Program-made: the position numbers and the translations under genes
Shown here: piece by piece, positions 26,937-35,921 of the stretch
Numbering within the stretch: position 1 is the first letter of the stretch
Layout of the letters: each line of letters begins with the position of its first letter
Assembly (NCBI GenBank): GCA_963792385.1
Contig: CAWBVZ010000004.1
Span: forward strand, 434,001 to 498,000
Direction of reading: 5' to 3'
DNA from: DASSUW01 sp963792385
GTDB lineage: Bacteria > Actinomycetota > Thermoleophilia > Solirubrobacterales > Solirubrobacteraceae
Length of the DNA stretch: 64,000 nucleotides
The notes under the pieces: model-generated
What the model saw: the letters and a program-made list of their open reading frames with translations, nothing else
The model's database searches: none
Told to the model about the DNA's origin: nothing

Positions 26937-27746
26937 GTGCCGGGCCCGACGGGAACGCTCCAGGAGTTGCTGCAGCCACTGAAGGCCGAGCCCGAGCGCT
27001 CGGGCGTGCTGCTCGACGTGGACGGCGTGCTGGCACCGATCGTGCAGCACCCGGACGACGCCCACATGCCTGAGAGCACGCGGCGGCCGCTGATCGAGGT
27101 CGCGCGCCGCTACAAGGTGGTCGCCTGCGTGTCCGGCCGGCGGGCGTCCGACGCGCGCCGGATCGTCGCGCTGGGCTCGATCGCCTACCTCGGGTCGCAC
27201 GGATCGGAGGTGCTGATGCCCGGCGCGATCGCGCCGACGCTCGATCGCGAGCTGCAGGCGTGGACACGGCGCGTGCAGGCGTTCGCGCACGAGGCCTTCG
27301 ACGACCACCTGCAGCGCAAGCTGCGCGTAAGGCTGGAGGACAAGGAGGCGATCGCGGCGCTGCACTGGCGCGGCGTGCCCGACGAGGACGAGGCGCAGGC
27401 TGCGATCGAAGCGGTCGCCGAGCGCGCCGAGAAGGCCGGCTTCACCACGCACTGGGGCCGCAAGGTGCTGGAGATCCGGCCGCCCGTGCGGATCGACAAG
27501 GGCGCCGGCATCGTGAATCTGCTTCGCGACCGCGACCTCGCCGCCGCGCTGTACGCGGGCGACGACACCACCGACCTCGACGCCTTCAACGGCCTCACGG
27601 AGCTCGTCGAGAGCGGCCGGCTGGGTACGGCGCTCCGCGTCGGCGTGCGCTCGGACGAGGGCCCGTCGGCGCTCGCGCAGGAGGCGGACGTGATGGTGGA
27701 CGGCACTGACGGGGTGCGGGACATGCTCCAAGCGCTGCTCGACTGA
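26937..27746 (+). CDS. otsB: Trehalose-6-phosphate phosphatase
   Basis: 269 aa HAD-superfamily enzyme. Motif I LLDVDGVLAPI (nucleophile and acid Asp), motif II CVSGRRASDARRI, then a cap with HWRGVP and KVLEIRPPVRIDKG, and motif IV ALYAGDDTTDLDAF. It removes phosphate from trehalose-6-phosphate in the cytosol, giving the stress protectant and cell-wall precursor sugar trehalose. No otsA (synthase) is adjacent. GTG start. First gene of an operon with a small membrane protein and a glycosyltransferase. Confidence 0.9.
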   Translation: MPGPTGTLQELLQPLKAEPERSGVLLDVDGVLAPIVQHPDDAHMPESTRRPLIEVARRYKVVACVSGRRASDARRIVALGSIAYLGSHGSEVLMPGAIAPTLDRELQAWTRRVQAFAHEAFDDHLQRKLRVRLEDKEAIAALHWRGVPDEDEAQAAIEAVAERAEKAGFTTHWGRKVLEIRPPVRIDKGAGIVNLLRDRDLAAALYAGDDTTDLDAFNGLTELVESGRLGTALRVGVRSDEGPSALAQEADVMVDGTDGVRDMLQALLD

Positions 27747-27755
27747 GCCTCACCG

Positions 27756-28274
27756 GTGCGGTTCGGGGACTTCCTCAGGACGACGGTCCTTCTCAGCGCC
27801 GGCAGTGCCACCTTGCTCGCCGCGCTGACCGTCATCGGCCTGTCACGCGAGTACGACAAGGCCCTCGTCCTGTTCAGCGCGGGCTGGTGGGCCGGTGCGG
27901 TGCTGATCGGCATCTGGCTAGGGCGACGCGCAGAGACGTCGCCACCGATCGCTCGTTTGCTGGCGACTGCGCGGACACAGACGATGCTTCCCGAGCTGCG
28001 CCCGGCGCTGACGTTCATCAACCGCCTGTGGCCGCTGCTGGTCGCCACGTTCGGCGCCGCCGTGCTGAGCCTGTTCGAGCCGCAGGCGTCGTCGGTCGCG
28101 GCCGGCTTCGCGATCATCTGGGCGCTCGCCTGGCGCCGCCAGGACGCCGCCGTCGTGGCGATCGAGGAGCGCGACGGCGCGCGCTTCTACGTCGACAAGA
28201 CGTCGCCGCTGCAGCCGATCAAGCTCGTCCGCACGCCGGGCTTCGGCGGCGCGTTCGTGAAGTACCACCCGTGA
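27756..28274 (+). CDS. Small membrane protein, unknown
   Basis: 172 aa. About four hydrophobic segments: LLSAGSATLLAALTVIGL, LVLFSAGWWAGAVLIGIWLG, LWPLLVATFGAAVLSLF and VAAGFAIIWALAW. It ends in a cytoplasmic tail with EERDGARFYVDKTSP. I do not recognise a family. Nine bp after otsB, and its stop overlaps the start of the glycosyltransferase (TGATG), so it is co-expressed with both and may act in the same glycan or trehalose process (inference). Confidence 0.65.
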   Translation: MRFGDFLRTTVLLSAGSATLLAALTVIGLSREYDKALVLFSAGWWAGAVLIGIWLGRRAETSPPIARLLATARTQTMLPELRPALTFINRLWPLLVATFGAAVLSLFEPQASSVAAGFAIIWALAWRRQDAAVVAIEERDGARFYVDKTSPLQPIKLVRTPGFGGAFVKYHP

Positions 28275-29236
28275 TGACCGACGTTCTGCTCGTCTCGCTC
28301 GGCAGTACGGTCGGGTTGCGCGAGGCCGACGCCGAGCTGGCCGCGTCGCTGCGGCGCGCCGGCGCGACCGTCCACGTGACCGCCGCCGAGCCGCAGCGCG
28401 AGTGGCGCACGCTGGCGCTGCTCGAGCTCGCGTGGGCGCTGTCCGCGCGCCGAGCCGCCGCCGCCGGGATCTCAGTCCACCGGCCGCGGGCGGTCCTGTA
28501 CTCGTCCGTCACCGCCGCGCTGCTCGCACCGGCGCCGGGCGCGATCCGCTTCGACGCCCCGGCGGCCGGCAACCGCCCCGGCCGCCACGGCATCTGGCAG
28601 CGGCCGGTCGAGCGCCGCCGGCTCGCCTCCGCCCCGCTGCTGGTGCCGCTGAGCGAGGGCGGGCTCGCGGAAGCACCGCGCCCGCACGCCGATGCCGTCA
28701 TCGTGCCGGTGCCGGTGGCGCCGTCCGGGCCGGCAGGCGAGCGCGACATCGCCGCGATCACCTACGGCGCGAACCCGCAGAAGAAGGGCCTGGACCGCGT
28801 GCTCGCCGCGTGGCATGGCGCGCGGCGCGAGGGCGAGACGCTCGTCGTGGCGGGACTGGCCGGGTCGGATCACAACGGCGTCCGGTTCGCCGGCACGCTG
28901 CCGCGCACCGAGTACCGCGCCCTGCTCCGGCGCGCCCGCGTGTTCGTCACCGCGCCGCGGCGGGAGGACTACGGCACCGCCCAGCTCGAGGCGCTCGCCG
29001 ACGGCTGCGCGCTCGTCACGACACCCTCGCCCGGCCCGTATGCGGCGCTGCCGGTCGCCCGCGCGCTCGATTCGCGGCTCGTCACCACCGATCTCGCGGC
29101 CGCGATCCGCGCCGCGCTCGACGACCCGGCCGCCGGCTACGCCGAGCGCGCCGCCGAGCTGCTCGCGCCGTGGCGCCCGGAGACCGTCGACCGCGTCGTG
29201 GCCGACGAGCTGCTCCCGCGGCTCATTTCTGCTTAG
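28274..29236 (+). CDS. GT-B-fold glycosyltransferase (GT4-like)
   Basis: 320 aa. The C-terminal nucleotide-sugar half is recognisable: ITYGANPQKKGLDRVLAAW, VRFAGTLPRTEYRALLRRARVFVTAP and the EDYGTAQLEALADGCALVTTP motif equivalent to the E-x7-E of retaining GT4 enzymes. The N-terminal half is divergent and short. Donor and acceptor are unknown. The start overlaps the previous stop by one base; the frame is open upstream but that is shadow sequence. The last 14 bp overlap the convergent polX gene. Confidence 0.75.
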   Translation: MTDVLLVSLGSTVGLREADAELAASLRRAGATVHVTAAEPQREWRTLALLELAWALSARRAAAAGISVHRPRAVLYSSVTAALLAPAPGAIRFDAPAAGNRPGRHGIWQRPVERRRLASAPLLVPLSEGGLAEAPRPHADAVIVPVPVAPSGPAGERDIAAITYGANPQKKGLDRVLAAWHGARREGETLVVAGLAGSDHNGVRFAGTLPRTEYRALLRRARVFVTAPRREDYGTAQLEALADGCALVTTPSPGPYAALPVARALDSRLVTTDLAAAIRAALDDPAAGYAERAAELLAPWRPETVDRVVADELLPRLISA

Positions 29237-30965
29237 AACGCTTGCGCAGCTTCGCGAACTGGTTCCACGGGAGTGTGTTGGCGACGTCGTCCGCGGTCAG
29301 CCAGGCGCGACGCGCGGTCGCGATCCCGTATCGCAGGTTGTCGAAGTCGTCGAACGAATGCGCGTCGGTGTTGACGAGGATCCGCACGCCTCCCTGCGCC
29401 GCCGCGCGGGCGTGGTTCTCGTTCAGGTCGCGCCGGTCCGGCGAAGCGTTGATCTCGATCATCGTGCCGGTCCGCGCCGCCGCCTCGATCACGCGTTCCA
29501 TATCGACGCCGTACGGCGCCCGCTTCTCGATCTTGCGCCCGGTCGGATGCCCGATCGCGTCGATCAGCGGATGCTCGATGGCGGCGACGATCCGGTCGGT
29601 CATCGCGCGCTCGCCCATCCGGAACGAGGTGTGCACGGAGGCGATCACCCAGTCGAGCTGGGCGAGCAGCTCATCCGGGTAGTCCGGCGCGCCGTCGGTG
29701 AGGATGTTCGTCTCGGTCCCGATCAGCACCTCGATCCCGTCGAGGCGCTCGTTCAGGGCGTGGATCTCGTCGATCCGCGCGCGCAGCGTGTCGTCGTCGA
29801 CGTGGTCGCCGAACCCGTGACTGGCGGAGTGGTCGGTGATCGCCAGGTACTCCAGGCCGCGCTCGCGCGCCTCGACCGCCATCTCCTCGGCCGTCCGCTT
29901 GCCGTCCGACGTGGTCGTGTGCGAATGCAGCTCGCCGCGGATGTCGCCCACCTCGATCAGGTCCGGCAGCGTGCCGGCGGCGGCCGCCTCGAGCTCGCCG
30001 CGACCCTCGCGCAGCTCGGGCGGGATCCACGGCAGGCCGAGCGCCGCGTACACCTCCTCCTCGGTCGCGCATCGCAGCGTCTCGCCGGTCGCGTCGTCGA
30101 GGATCCCGTACTCGGACACGTGCAGCCCGCGGCGGACGGCCGACTCGCGCAGCGCCACGTTGTGCGCCTTGGCGCCGGTGAAGTGCTGCAGCACGTTGCC
30201 GAACTGGTCCGGCTCGACCACCTTCAGGTCGACCTTCATGCCGGAGTGCGTGGTCGCGCGCGCCCCCACGTCGCCGCCCTGGTGCATGGTCTCGATGATC
30301 GGCAGCTCAGACAGCGCGGCGGCCAGCGCCGCCGGCTCGGAGCTGGTGGCGATGATGTCGACGTCCTTCACCGAATCGGTCATCCGGCGGACCGAGCCGG
30401 CCGCCTCGACGCGGTCGGCGGCCGGGTGCGCCCGCAGCGCCTCGAGGATCTGGTCGGTCGCCTCGAGCGCGCGCGAGAGCACGACGCGCTGCGCCGGCCC
30501 GTCCTCGTCGAGCTCGGCCAGCACCTGCTTGAGGTTCTCCTCGGCCTTGATCCCGAACCCGCGCAAGGCGCGCAGGCGACCGTCCTCGATCGCCGCCCGC
30601 AGCGCGTCGAGCGAGTCGACGCCGATCTCGTCGTACAGCTTCTTCGCCCGCTTGGGGCCGAAGCCCGGGAGGTGCATCACCGGGACCAGCCCGACCGGGA
30701 CCCTCGCGCGCAGCTTGACGGCCGCCGGGATGTCGCCGGTCTCGTCCAGCGCCAGCAGCTTCTCCTCGAGCGTCTTGCCGATGTTCGGCAGCTCAGTGAC
30801 GCGGCCCTCGCGGGCGAGCGCGGCGACGGATACGGAGGCGTCGCGGACCGTGCGCGCCGCGTTGCGGTAGGCGATCACGCGGTATTGGACCGCGCCGTCG
30901 AGCTCATAGAGATCCGCCAGCTCCTCGAAGGCGGCGGCGATCTGGGCGTTGGTCAGGTCGGCCAC
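29223..30965 (-). CDS. polX: DNA polymerase X family protein with PHP domain
   Basis: 580 aa. An N-terminal Pol-beta-like 8-kDa region and helix-hairpin-helix motifs (ELPNIGKTLEEKL, LPGFGPKRAKKLYD) are followed by the nucleotidyltransferase core (AAGSVRRMTDSVKDVDIIATS, with Asp ligands in VDIIA and KVDLKVV). The C-terminal PHP domain starts with GELHSHTTTSDGKRT and keeps ITDHS and VNTDAHSF. Bacterial PolX fills short gaps in base-excision or end-joining repair, and its PHP domain is a 3'-5' nuclease. GTG start, with TAGCCT 10 nt upstream, divergent from the mannosyl transferase gene. Confidence 0.92.
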   Translation of the reverse strand: MADLTNAQIAAAFEELADLYELDGAVQYRVIAYRNAARTVRDASVSVAALAREGRVTELPNIGKTLEEKLLALDETGDIPAAVKLRARVPVGLVPVMHLPGFGPKRAKKLYDEIGVDSLDALRAAIEDGRLRALRGFGIKAEENLKQVLAELDEDGPAQRVVLSRALEATDQILEALRAHPAADRVEAAGSVRRMTDSVKDVDIIATSSEPAALAAALSELPIIETMHQGGDVGARATTHSGMKVDLKVVEPDQFGNVLQHFTGAKAHNVALRESAVRRGLHVSEYGILDDATGETLRCATEEEVYAALGLPWIPPELREGRGELEAAAAGTLPDLIEVGDIRGELHSHTTTSDGKRTAEEMAVEARERGLEYLAITDHSASHGFGDHVDDDTLRARIDEIHALNERLDGIEVLIGTETNILTDGAPDYPDELLAQLDWVIASVHTSFRMGERAMTDRIVAAIEHPLIDAIGHPTGRKIEKRAPYGVDMERVIEAAARTGTMIEINASPDRRDLNENHARAAAQGGVRILVNTDAHSFDDFDNLRYGIATARRAWLTADDVANTLPWNQFAKLRKRSKQK

Positions 30966-30991
30966 GAGGTCGCATAGGCTACGCGCCGCTC

Positions 30992-31738
30992 GTGCCGACC
31001 TGGGTCATCCTCCCAACCTACGACGAGGCCGAGAACCTCGAGCCGCTCGTCCACGCCGTGCTGGGCGCGCTGCCCGGCGTCCGCGTGCTGGTGGTTGACG
31101 ACAGCTCGCCCGACGGGACCGGGGACATCGCCGACGCGCTGGCGGCCGCTCGCGACGACGTCGAGGTCATCCACCGGCCGCGCAAGTCCGGCCTCGGCCG
31201 CGCCTACGTGGCGGGCTTCGAGCACGCGCTGCGCGCCGGCGCTGGCACGGTGATCGAGATGGATGCCGACTTCTCGCACAGCCCGGCTGATCTGCATCGG
31301 CTGCTCGACTGCGTGGCCGGCGGCGCCGACCTCGCGCTCGGCTCGCGCTACGTCGCGGGCGGTGGGCTGATCGACTGGGGCCCGACGCGCCGCCGCATCT
31401 CCCGGATGGGCTGCGAGTACGCGCGGCGCGTGCTCGGCGTCGAGGTGCGCGACCTGACCGGGGGCTTCAAGTGCTTCCGTGCCAGCGCGCTCGAGGCGAT
31501 CGACTACGCAAGCGTGCGCTCGCAGGGCTACGCGTTCCAGGTCGAGCTGACGTATCGCGCGCTGCGGCGCGGCCTGCGGGTGGAGGAGGTGCCGATCGTC
31601 TTTCGCGAGCGCGAGCACGGCCAATCGAAGATGTCGTGGGGGATCGCGGCGGAGGCGGCGTGGCTCGTGCCGGCGCTGCGCTACGGGCGCCGGCGTTGGG
31701 AGGATTCGGTGGAACCCGCCCGCCTGCCGATCACATAG
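30992..31738 (+). CDS. Polyprenol-phosphate mannosyltransferase (DPM1-like GT2)
   Basis: 248 aa GT-A enzyme: ILPTYDEAENL, VVDDSSPDGTGD, EMDADFSHSPADLHRL (DxD metal site), LGSRYVAGG, DLTGGFKCFRASAL and EREHGQSKMS near the end. This pattern is that of polyprenol-monophosphomannose synthases (Ppm1 domain 2/DPM1), which load mannose from GDP-mannose onto polyprenyl phosphate for lipoglycan or protein mannosylation. No C-terminal membrane helices. GTG start. The next gene begins 3 bp after the stop. Confidence 0.88.
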   Translation: MPTWVILPTYDEAENLEPLVHAVLGALPGVRVLVVDDSSPDGTGDIADALAAARDDVEVIHRPRKSGLGRAYVAGFEHALRAGAGTVIEMDADFSHSPADLHRLLDCVAGGADLALGSRYVAGGGLIDWGPTRRRISRMGCEYARRVLGVEVRDLTGGFKCFRASALEAIDYASVRSQGYAFQVELTYRALRRGLRVEEVPIVFREREHGQSKMSWGIAAEAAWLVPALRYGRRRWEDSVEPARLPIT

Positions 31739-31741
31739 GAC

Positions 31742-32452
31742 GTGAAGGCCGAAGAGCTCGCACTCGTCCAGGGTTGGGATGACACCCGCCGCACCCTGGT
31801 GGATTGGCGCCGCGCACCCGTGCGCGTCCTGGGGCCGTGGATCCTCGGCTCGCTCGCCGTCACCGGCGTCCTGCTCCTCGCCGTGCTGGTGATCGCCACG
31901 CTCACCGAGCCCGACCCGAGCGGCGCGGCGTTCCCGGGCGTGTCGTACCCGGCCAGCGGCAGCGACTTCGCGTTCGTGCTCTATCGCAACGGCCTCGTGC
32001 TCGCGCTCCACGCGCTCGCCTGCGTCGCCGGCTACATGGCGGGCTCCGCGCTGCCGACGGTGGCGACCGGCTACTCCGGCACCTGGCGCAAGATCCACGA
32101 TCGCGCCGGCCCGCTGGCGATCGGCTTCGTGATGACCGCCACGCTGTTCTCGCTCTCCACCCAGGCGTACGCGCTCGGGCGCGGCACCGCCGACCTCTCC
32201 GGCGAGCTCGGGCTGTCACCACCCGTGCTCCTGCTCGGCCTGCTCCCGCACGCCCTGCCGGAGCTCGTCGCGCTGTTCCTCCCGCTGGCCGCGTGGACGC
32301 TCGCCGCACACCGCCGGGCATGGCAGGAACTGCTCGCGGCCACGGTCGTCACGGTCGCGATCGCCGTCCCGATCCTGATCGCGGCGGCGGCCGTGGAGAC
32401 GTGGGTTTCACCGGACCTCCTCGCTATACTTTCTGAAGCATCAAGACCCTGA
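31742..32452 (+). CDS. SpoIIM/DUF95-like membrane protein
   Basis: 236 aa, five to six helices. A soluble N-terminal segment is followed by a first TM (ILGSLAVTGVLLLAVLVI), a middle block (NGLVLALHALACVAGYMAG) and the late GLLPHALPELVALFLPLAAW, which matches the conserved LLPHGxxELxAxF motif of stage II sporulation protein M and related integral membrane proteins. Such proteins occur widely in non-sporulating actinobacteria; the role here is unknown. GTG start, 3 bp after the mannosyltransferase stop. Confidence 0.7.
   Translation: MKAEELALVQGWDDTRRTLVDWRRAPVRVLGPWILGSLAVTGVLLLAVLVIATLTEPDPSGAAFPGVSYPASGSDFAFVLYRNGLVLALHALACVAGYMAGSALPTVATGYSGTWRKIHDRAGPLAIGFVMTATLFSLSTQAYALGRGTADLSGELGLSPPVLLLGLLPHALPELVALFLPLAAWTLAAHRRAWQELLAATVVTVAIAVPILIAAAAVETWVSPDLLAILSEASRP
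32425..32430 (+). promoter_or_regulatory. -10 box (TATACT) for trxA
   Basis: TATACT sits inside the last codons of the upstream gene, about 40 bp before the trxA ATG, with no strong -35. A GAGAGGAG ribosome-binding site at 32451-32458 shows this is a leadered gene. Confidence 0.45.
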
Positions 32453-32469
32453 GAGGAGCTCGAAAAGCG

Positions 32470-32799
32470 ATGGCCGGCAGCATCATCGACGTCACCGACA
32501 CCACATTCCAGGCGGAGGTTCTCGAGTCCGAGACGCCCGTGCTCGTGGACTTCTGGGCGCCGTGGTGCGGACCGTGCCGCGTGATCGGCCCGATCCTCGA
32601 GGAGATCGCCGCCGACCGCGACGACCTGCGGATCGTGAAGCTCAACATCGACGAGAACATGGAGACGCCGGCCGGTCTCGGCATCCTCGCGATCCCGACG
32701 ATGATCCTCTTCCGCAACGGCGCCGAGGCCAAGCGCATCACGGGCACCAAGCCCCGCAAGGCGCTCGAAGCCGAGCTCGAGCCCGCGCTCGCCGCCTAG
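32470..32799 (+). CDS. trxA: Thioredoxin
   Basis: 109 aa, full-length single-domain thioredoxin. Active site WAPWCGPCRVIGPIL with the CGPC redox pair, the buried Asp in VDFWAP, cis-Pro in LAIPTMILF, and a closing helix. It reduces disulfides in the cytosol using thioredoxin reductase, which is not in this window. It converges on ileS with 10 bp between stops. Confidence 0.96.
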   Translation: MAGSIIDVTDTTFQAEVLESETPVLVDFWAPWCGPCRVIGPILEEIAADRDDLRIVKLNIDENMETPAGLGILAIPTMILFRNGAEAKRITGTKPRKALEAELEPALAA

Positions 32800-32809
32800 T
32801 ACACGGTAA

Positions 32810-35800
32810 CTAGCGCGCCCGTTCGACCGCGATGAACAGGGGGCGGCCCTTCACGGTCGCCTCCTCGCCGTTTGACACGCCGTCGTAGCTGACGGCGACG
32901 GCCAGCGTCTCGCCGACCAGGTAGCGCTCGTAAGCGCGCGCGGCCGCCAGTAGCTCGTCGTCGCCACCGAGCGCGAGCGCGATCCGGTCGGCGATCTCGA
33001 GGCCGGCGTTCTTACGCGCGTTCTGGACCGCGTGGACGATCTCGCGCGCCAGCCCTTCGCGCACCAGCTCGTCGTCGAGCTCGAGCTCGAGCGCCACGGC
33101 GTGCGAGCCCTCGCGCTCGAGCTGGTAGCCCTCCAGCGGGCTCATCGCGAGCAGGAGGTCGTCGTCCCCGAGCTCGTGGTCGTGCCCCTCGACGTTGATG
33201 CCGACACGCCGGTCCTCGCGCAGCGCGTCGACGACGTGCGCCGGATCGAGTGCCGCCACGGCGGCGGCGACCTGCGGCATCTGCTTGCCGAAGCGCGGCC
33301 CGAGCGCACGGTAGTTCGGCTTGACCTCGTAGGAGCCCAGCTCGTCGGCCTGCGACACGTACCGAAGCTCCTTGACGTTCAGCTCGGCGAGGACGATGTC
33401 CTCGAGCCGCTCGATCGCCGCCCGCTCGCCGCCCGCGGCGACCACGACGGCCTCGCGCAGCGGCTGGCGCACGCCGAGCTTCGCCTGCCCGCGGGCGGCC
33501 AGCCCGAGCCGCACGGTCTCGCGCACGACGGCCATCGCCGTCTCGAGCTCGACGTCACGCGGGCCAACCTCCGGGAAGTCGCACAGGTGGACGCTCGGCT
33601 CGGAGCCGTCGAGGTTGTCGTAGATCTCGTCGGCGACGAACGGGCAGAACGGCGCGAGCAGGTGCGCGACCCCGACCAGGCACTGGTGCAGCGTCCCGAA
33701 GGCCGCCGCGTCGCCGTCCCAGAAGCGCGGCCGCGAGCGGCGCACGTACCAGTTCGACAGCTCGTCGACGAACGCCGCGATCGCGTGGCCGGCGCGCGTG
33801 GCGTCAAACGCATCGAGGCGCTCGCGCACGACCTCGGTCGTCGCGTGCAGGCGCGAGATCGCCCAGCGGTCGAGCTCGGTCTCCGGCTCGCCCAGCTCCT
33901 GCACGTCGTTGACGTTCGCGTACAGGACGTAGAAGCCGTAGGTGTTCCAGAGCTGGAGCAGGAACTGGCGCAGCGACTCGCCGACCGTGTCGGTCGAGAA
34001 CTGGTAGCCGTCCCACGGCAGCTTGGACGTGAAGTAGTACCAGCGGAACGCGTCCGCGCCATGGCGGTCGATGACCTCCCACGGCACGACGATGTTGCCG
34101 AGCGACTTCGACATCTTCTTGCCCTCGGCGTCGGCGATGTGGCCGAGGACCAGGCACGTGCGGTACGGCGACTGGTCGAACAGCAGCGTCGAGATCGCCA
34201 GCAGCGAGTAGAACCAGCCGCGCGTCTGGTCGATCGCCTCGCAGATGTAGTCGGCCGGGAAGCGGGCCTCGAAGTGCTCCTGGTTCTCGTGCGGCGCGTG
34301 GTACTGCGCGAACGGCATCGAGCCGGAGTCGAACCAGACGTCGATCACTTCGGGCACGCGCCGCAGCGGCTCGCCGCCGGTCGGAGAGGGGATCTCGACC
34401 TCATCCACGAACGGGCGGTGCGGGTCCTCGAGCCGCACGCCGCTGAGCTTCTCGAGCTCGTCGTAGGAGCCGATCGCGACCGTCTCGCCCGCCTCATTGC
34501 GCCACACCGGCAGCGGCGTGCCCCAGTAGCGCTCGCGCGAGATCGCCCAATCGACGTTGTTCTCCAGCCACTTGCCGAAGCGCCCGTGCTTGATGTGCTC
34601 GGGGTGCCAATCGACCGTCTCGTTGGCCGCCAGCAGCCGGTCGCGCAGCGACGACGTGCGGATGTACCAGGACGGCTTCGCGTAGTAGATCAGCGGCGTC
34701 CCGCAGCGCCAGCAGTGCGGGTAGGAGTGCAGATAGGTCTCGGAGCGGAGGAGCCGCCCGCGGCCGCGCAGGTCCTCGATCAGGTCCGGATCGGCTTCCT
34801 TGACCCAGCGACCCTCGTACGGGCCGATGCGCTCGTCGTACGTGCCGTCCAGCCGCACCGGGTTGACCACGTTCAGGCCCTGCTCGGCGCCGAGCCGGTA
34901 GTCGTCCTCGCCGAACGCGATCGCGGTGTGGACGATGCCGGTGCCGTCCTCGGCCGTGACGAAGTCGCCGGGCAGCACGGTGTGGCCCTTCTCGCCGTAC
35001 TCCGACGCCGGGATGAACCCGAACGGCGGCTCGTAGCCGGTGCCGAGCATGTCGCTGCCGAGGAAGCGATCGGCGACCTGCGCGTCCTCACCGAGCACGC
35101 GCGTGACGAGCGCCTCGGCCAGCACGTAGCCGTCCGTGGTGCGCACGTACGGCAGCTCGGGATCGACCGCGACGGCGGCGTTGGACACGAGCGTCCAGGG
35201 GGTGGTCGTCCAGACGAGCAGCGTGTCGCCCTCGCGCAGGGCGCCTGCGGGCCGCGTGACCGGGAGCTTCACGAACACGGACGGGTCCTCGACGTCCTTG
35301 TAGCCCTCCGAGACCTCGTGCGAGGACAGCGCGGTGCCGCAGCGCACGCAGTAGGGCACGACGCGGTGGCCCTCGTAGAGCAGGTCGCGGTCGAACATCG
35401 TCTTCAGCGCCCACCAGACCGATTCGACGTAGCTCGGATCGAGCGTGCGGTACGCGGCGTCGAGGTCGACCCAGTAGCCGATCCGCTCCGTCAGCCGGTT
35501 CCACTCGTCGAGGTACTCGAACACGGCCTCGCGGCACTTCGCGTTGAACTCGGCGATGCCGTACGCCTCGATGTCGGACTTGTGCTCGAAGCCGAGTTGC
35601 TGCTCGACGGCGATCTCGACCGGCAGGCCGTGGCAGTCATAGCCGCCCTTCCGCTCGACGAACCGCCCGCGCATCGTCTGGTAGCGCGGGAAGATGTCCT
35701 TGAACACGCGTGCCAGCACGTGGTGCGCGGCCGGCGGCGCGTTGACGGTCGGCGGCCCCTCGTAGAACACGAACGGCTCGGCGCCCTCGCGCCGGCGCAC

Positions 35801-35911
35801 CGACTCGCGGAACACGTCGCGCTCACGCCAGCGCTCGAGCACCTCCTCCTCGAGCTTGGGGAAGTCGGGCTTGGCGGGCAGCGGGCGGAGCGGCGGCAAT
35901 GGACCGGGCAT
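32810..35911 (-). CDS. ileS: Isoleucyl-tRNA synthetase
   Basis: 1033 aa. Class I synthetase of the long bacterial/eukaryote-like IleS2 type. The HIGH-equivalent is NAPPAAHHVLAR (about 62), the editing domain is present (VWTTTPWTLVSN, EDGTGIVHTAIAFGEDDY), and KKMSKSLGN (about 600) precedes the anticodon-binding region. The CVRCG and HCWRCG pairs are likely zinc sites. The two AH in the first motif depart slightly from the usual GxHH. ATG 35911 has TAGAAT immediately before it; a TTG at codon 5 would fit a leaderless start better. Start codons of ileS and the divergent gene are 10 bp apart. Confidence 0.95.
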   Translation of the reverse strand: MPGPLPPLRPLPAKPDFPKLEEEVLERWRERDVFRESVRRREGAEPFVFYEGPPTVNAPPAAHHVLARVFKDIFPRYQTMRGRFVERKGGYDCHGLPVEIAVEQQLGFEHKSDIEAYGIAEFNAKCREAVFEYLDEWNRLTERIGYWVDLDAAYRTLDPSYVESVWWALKTMFDRDLLYEGHRVVPYCVRCGTALSSHEVSEGYKDVEDPSVFVKLPVTRPAGALREGDTLLVWTTTPWTLVSNAAVAVDPELPYVRTTDGYVLAEALVTRVLGEDAQVADRFLGSDMLGTGYEPPFGFIPASEYGEKGHTVLPGDFVTAEDGTGIVHTAIAFGEDDYRLGAEQGLNVVNPVRLDGTYDERIGPYEGRWVKEADPDLIEDLRGRGRLLRSETYLHSYPHCWRCGTPLIYYAKPSWYIRTSSLRDRLLAANETVDWHPEHIKHGRFGKWLENNVDWAISRERYWGTPLPVWRNEAGETVAIGSYDELEKLSGVRLEDPHRPFVDEVEIPSPTGGEPLRRVPEVIDVWFDSGSMPFAQYHAPHENQEHFEARFPADYICEAIDQTRGWFYSLLAISTLLFDQSPYRTCLVLGHIADAEGKKMSKSLGNIVVPWEVIDRHGADAFRWYYFTSKLPWDGYQFSTDTVGESLRQFLLQLWNTYGFYVLYANVNDVQELGEPETELDRWAISRLHATTEVVRERLDAFDATRAGHAIAAFVDELSNWYVRRSRPRFWDGDAAAFGTLHQCLVGVAHLLAPFCPFVADEIYDNLDGSEPSVHLCDFPEVGPRDVELETAMAVVRETVRLGLAARGQAKLGVRQPLREAVVVAAGGERAAIERLEDIVLAELNVKELRYVSQADELGSYEVKPNYRALGPRFGKQMPQVAAAVAALDPAHVVDALREDRRVGINVEGHDHELGDDDLLLAMSPLEGYQLEREGSHAVALELELDDELVREGLAREIVHAVQNARKNAGLEIADRIALALGGDDELLAAARAYERYLVGETLAVAVSYDGVSNGEEATVKGRPLFIAVERAR

Positions 35912-35921
35912 TCTAGGTGGC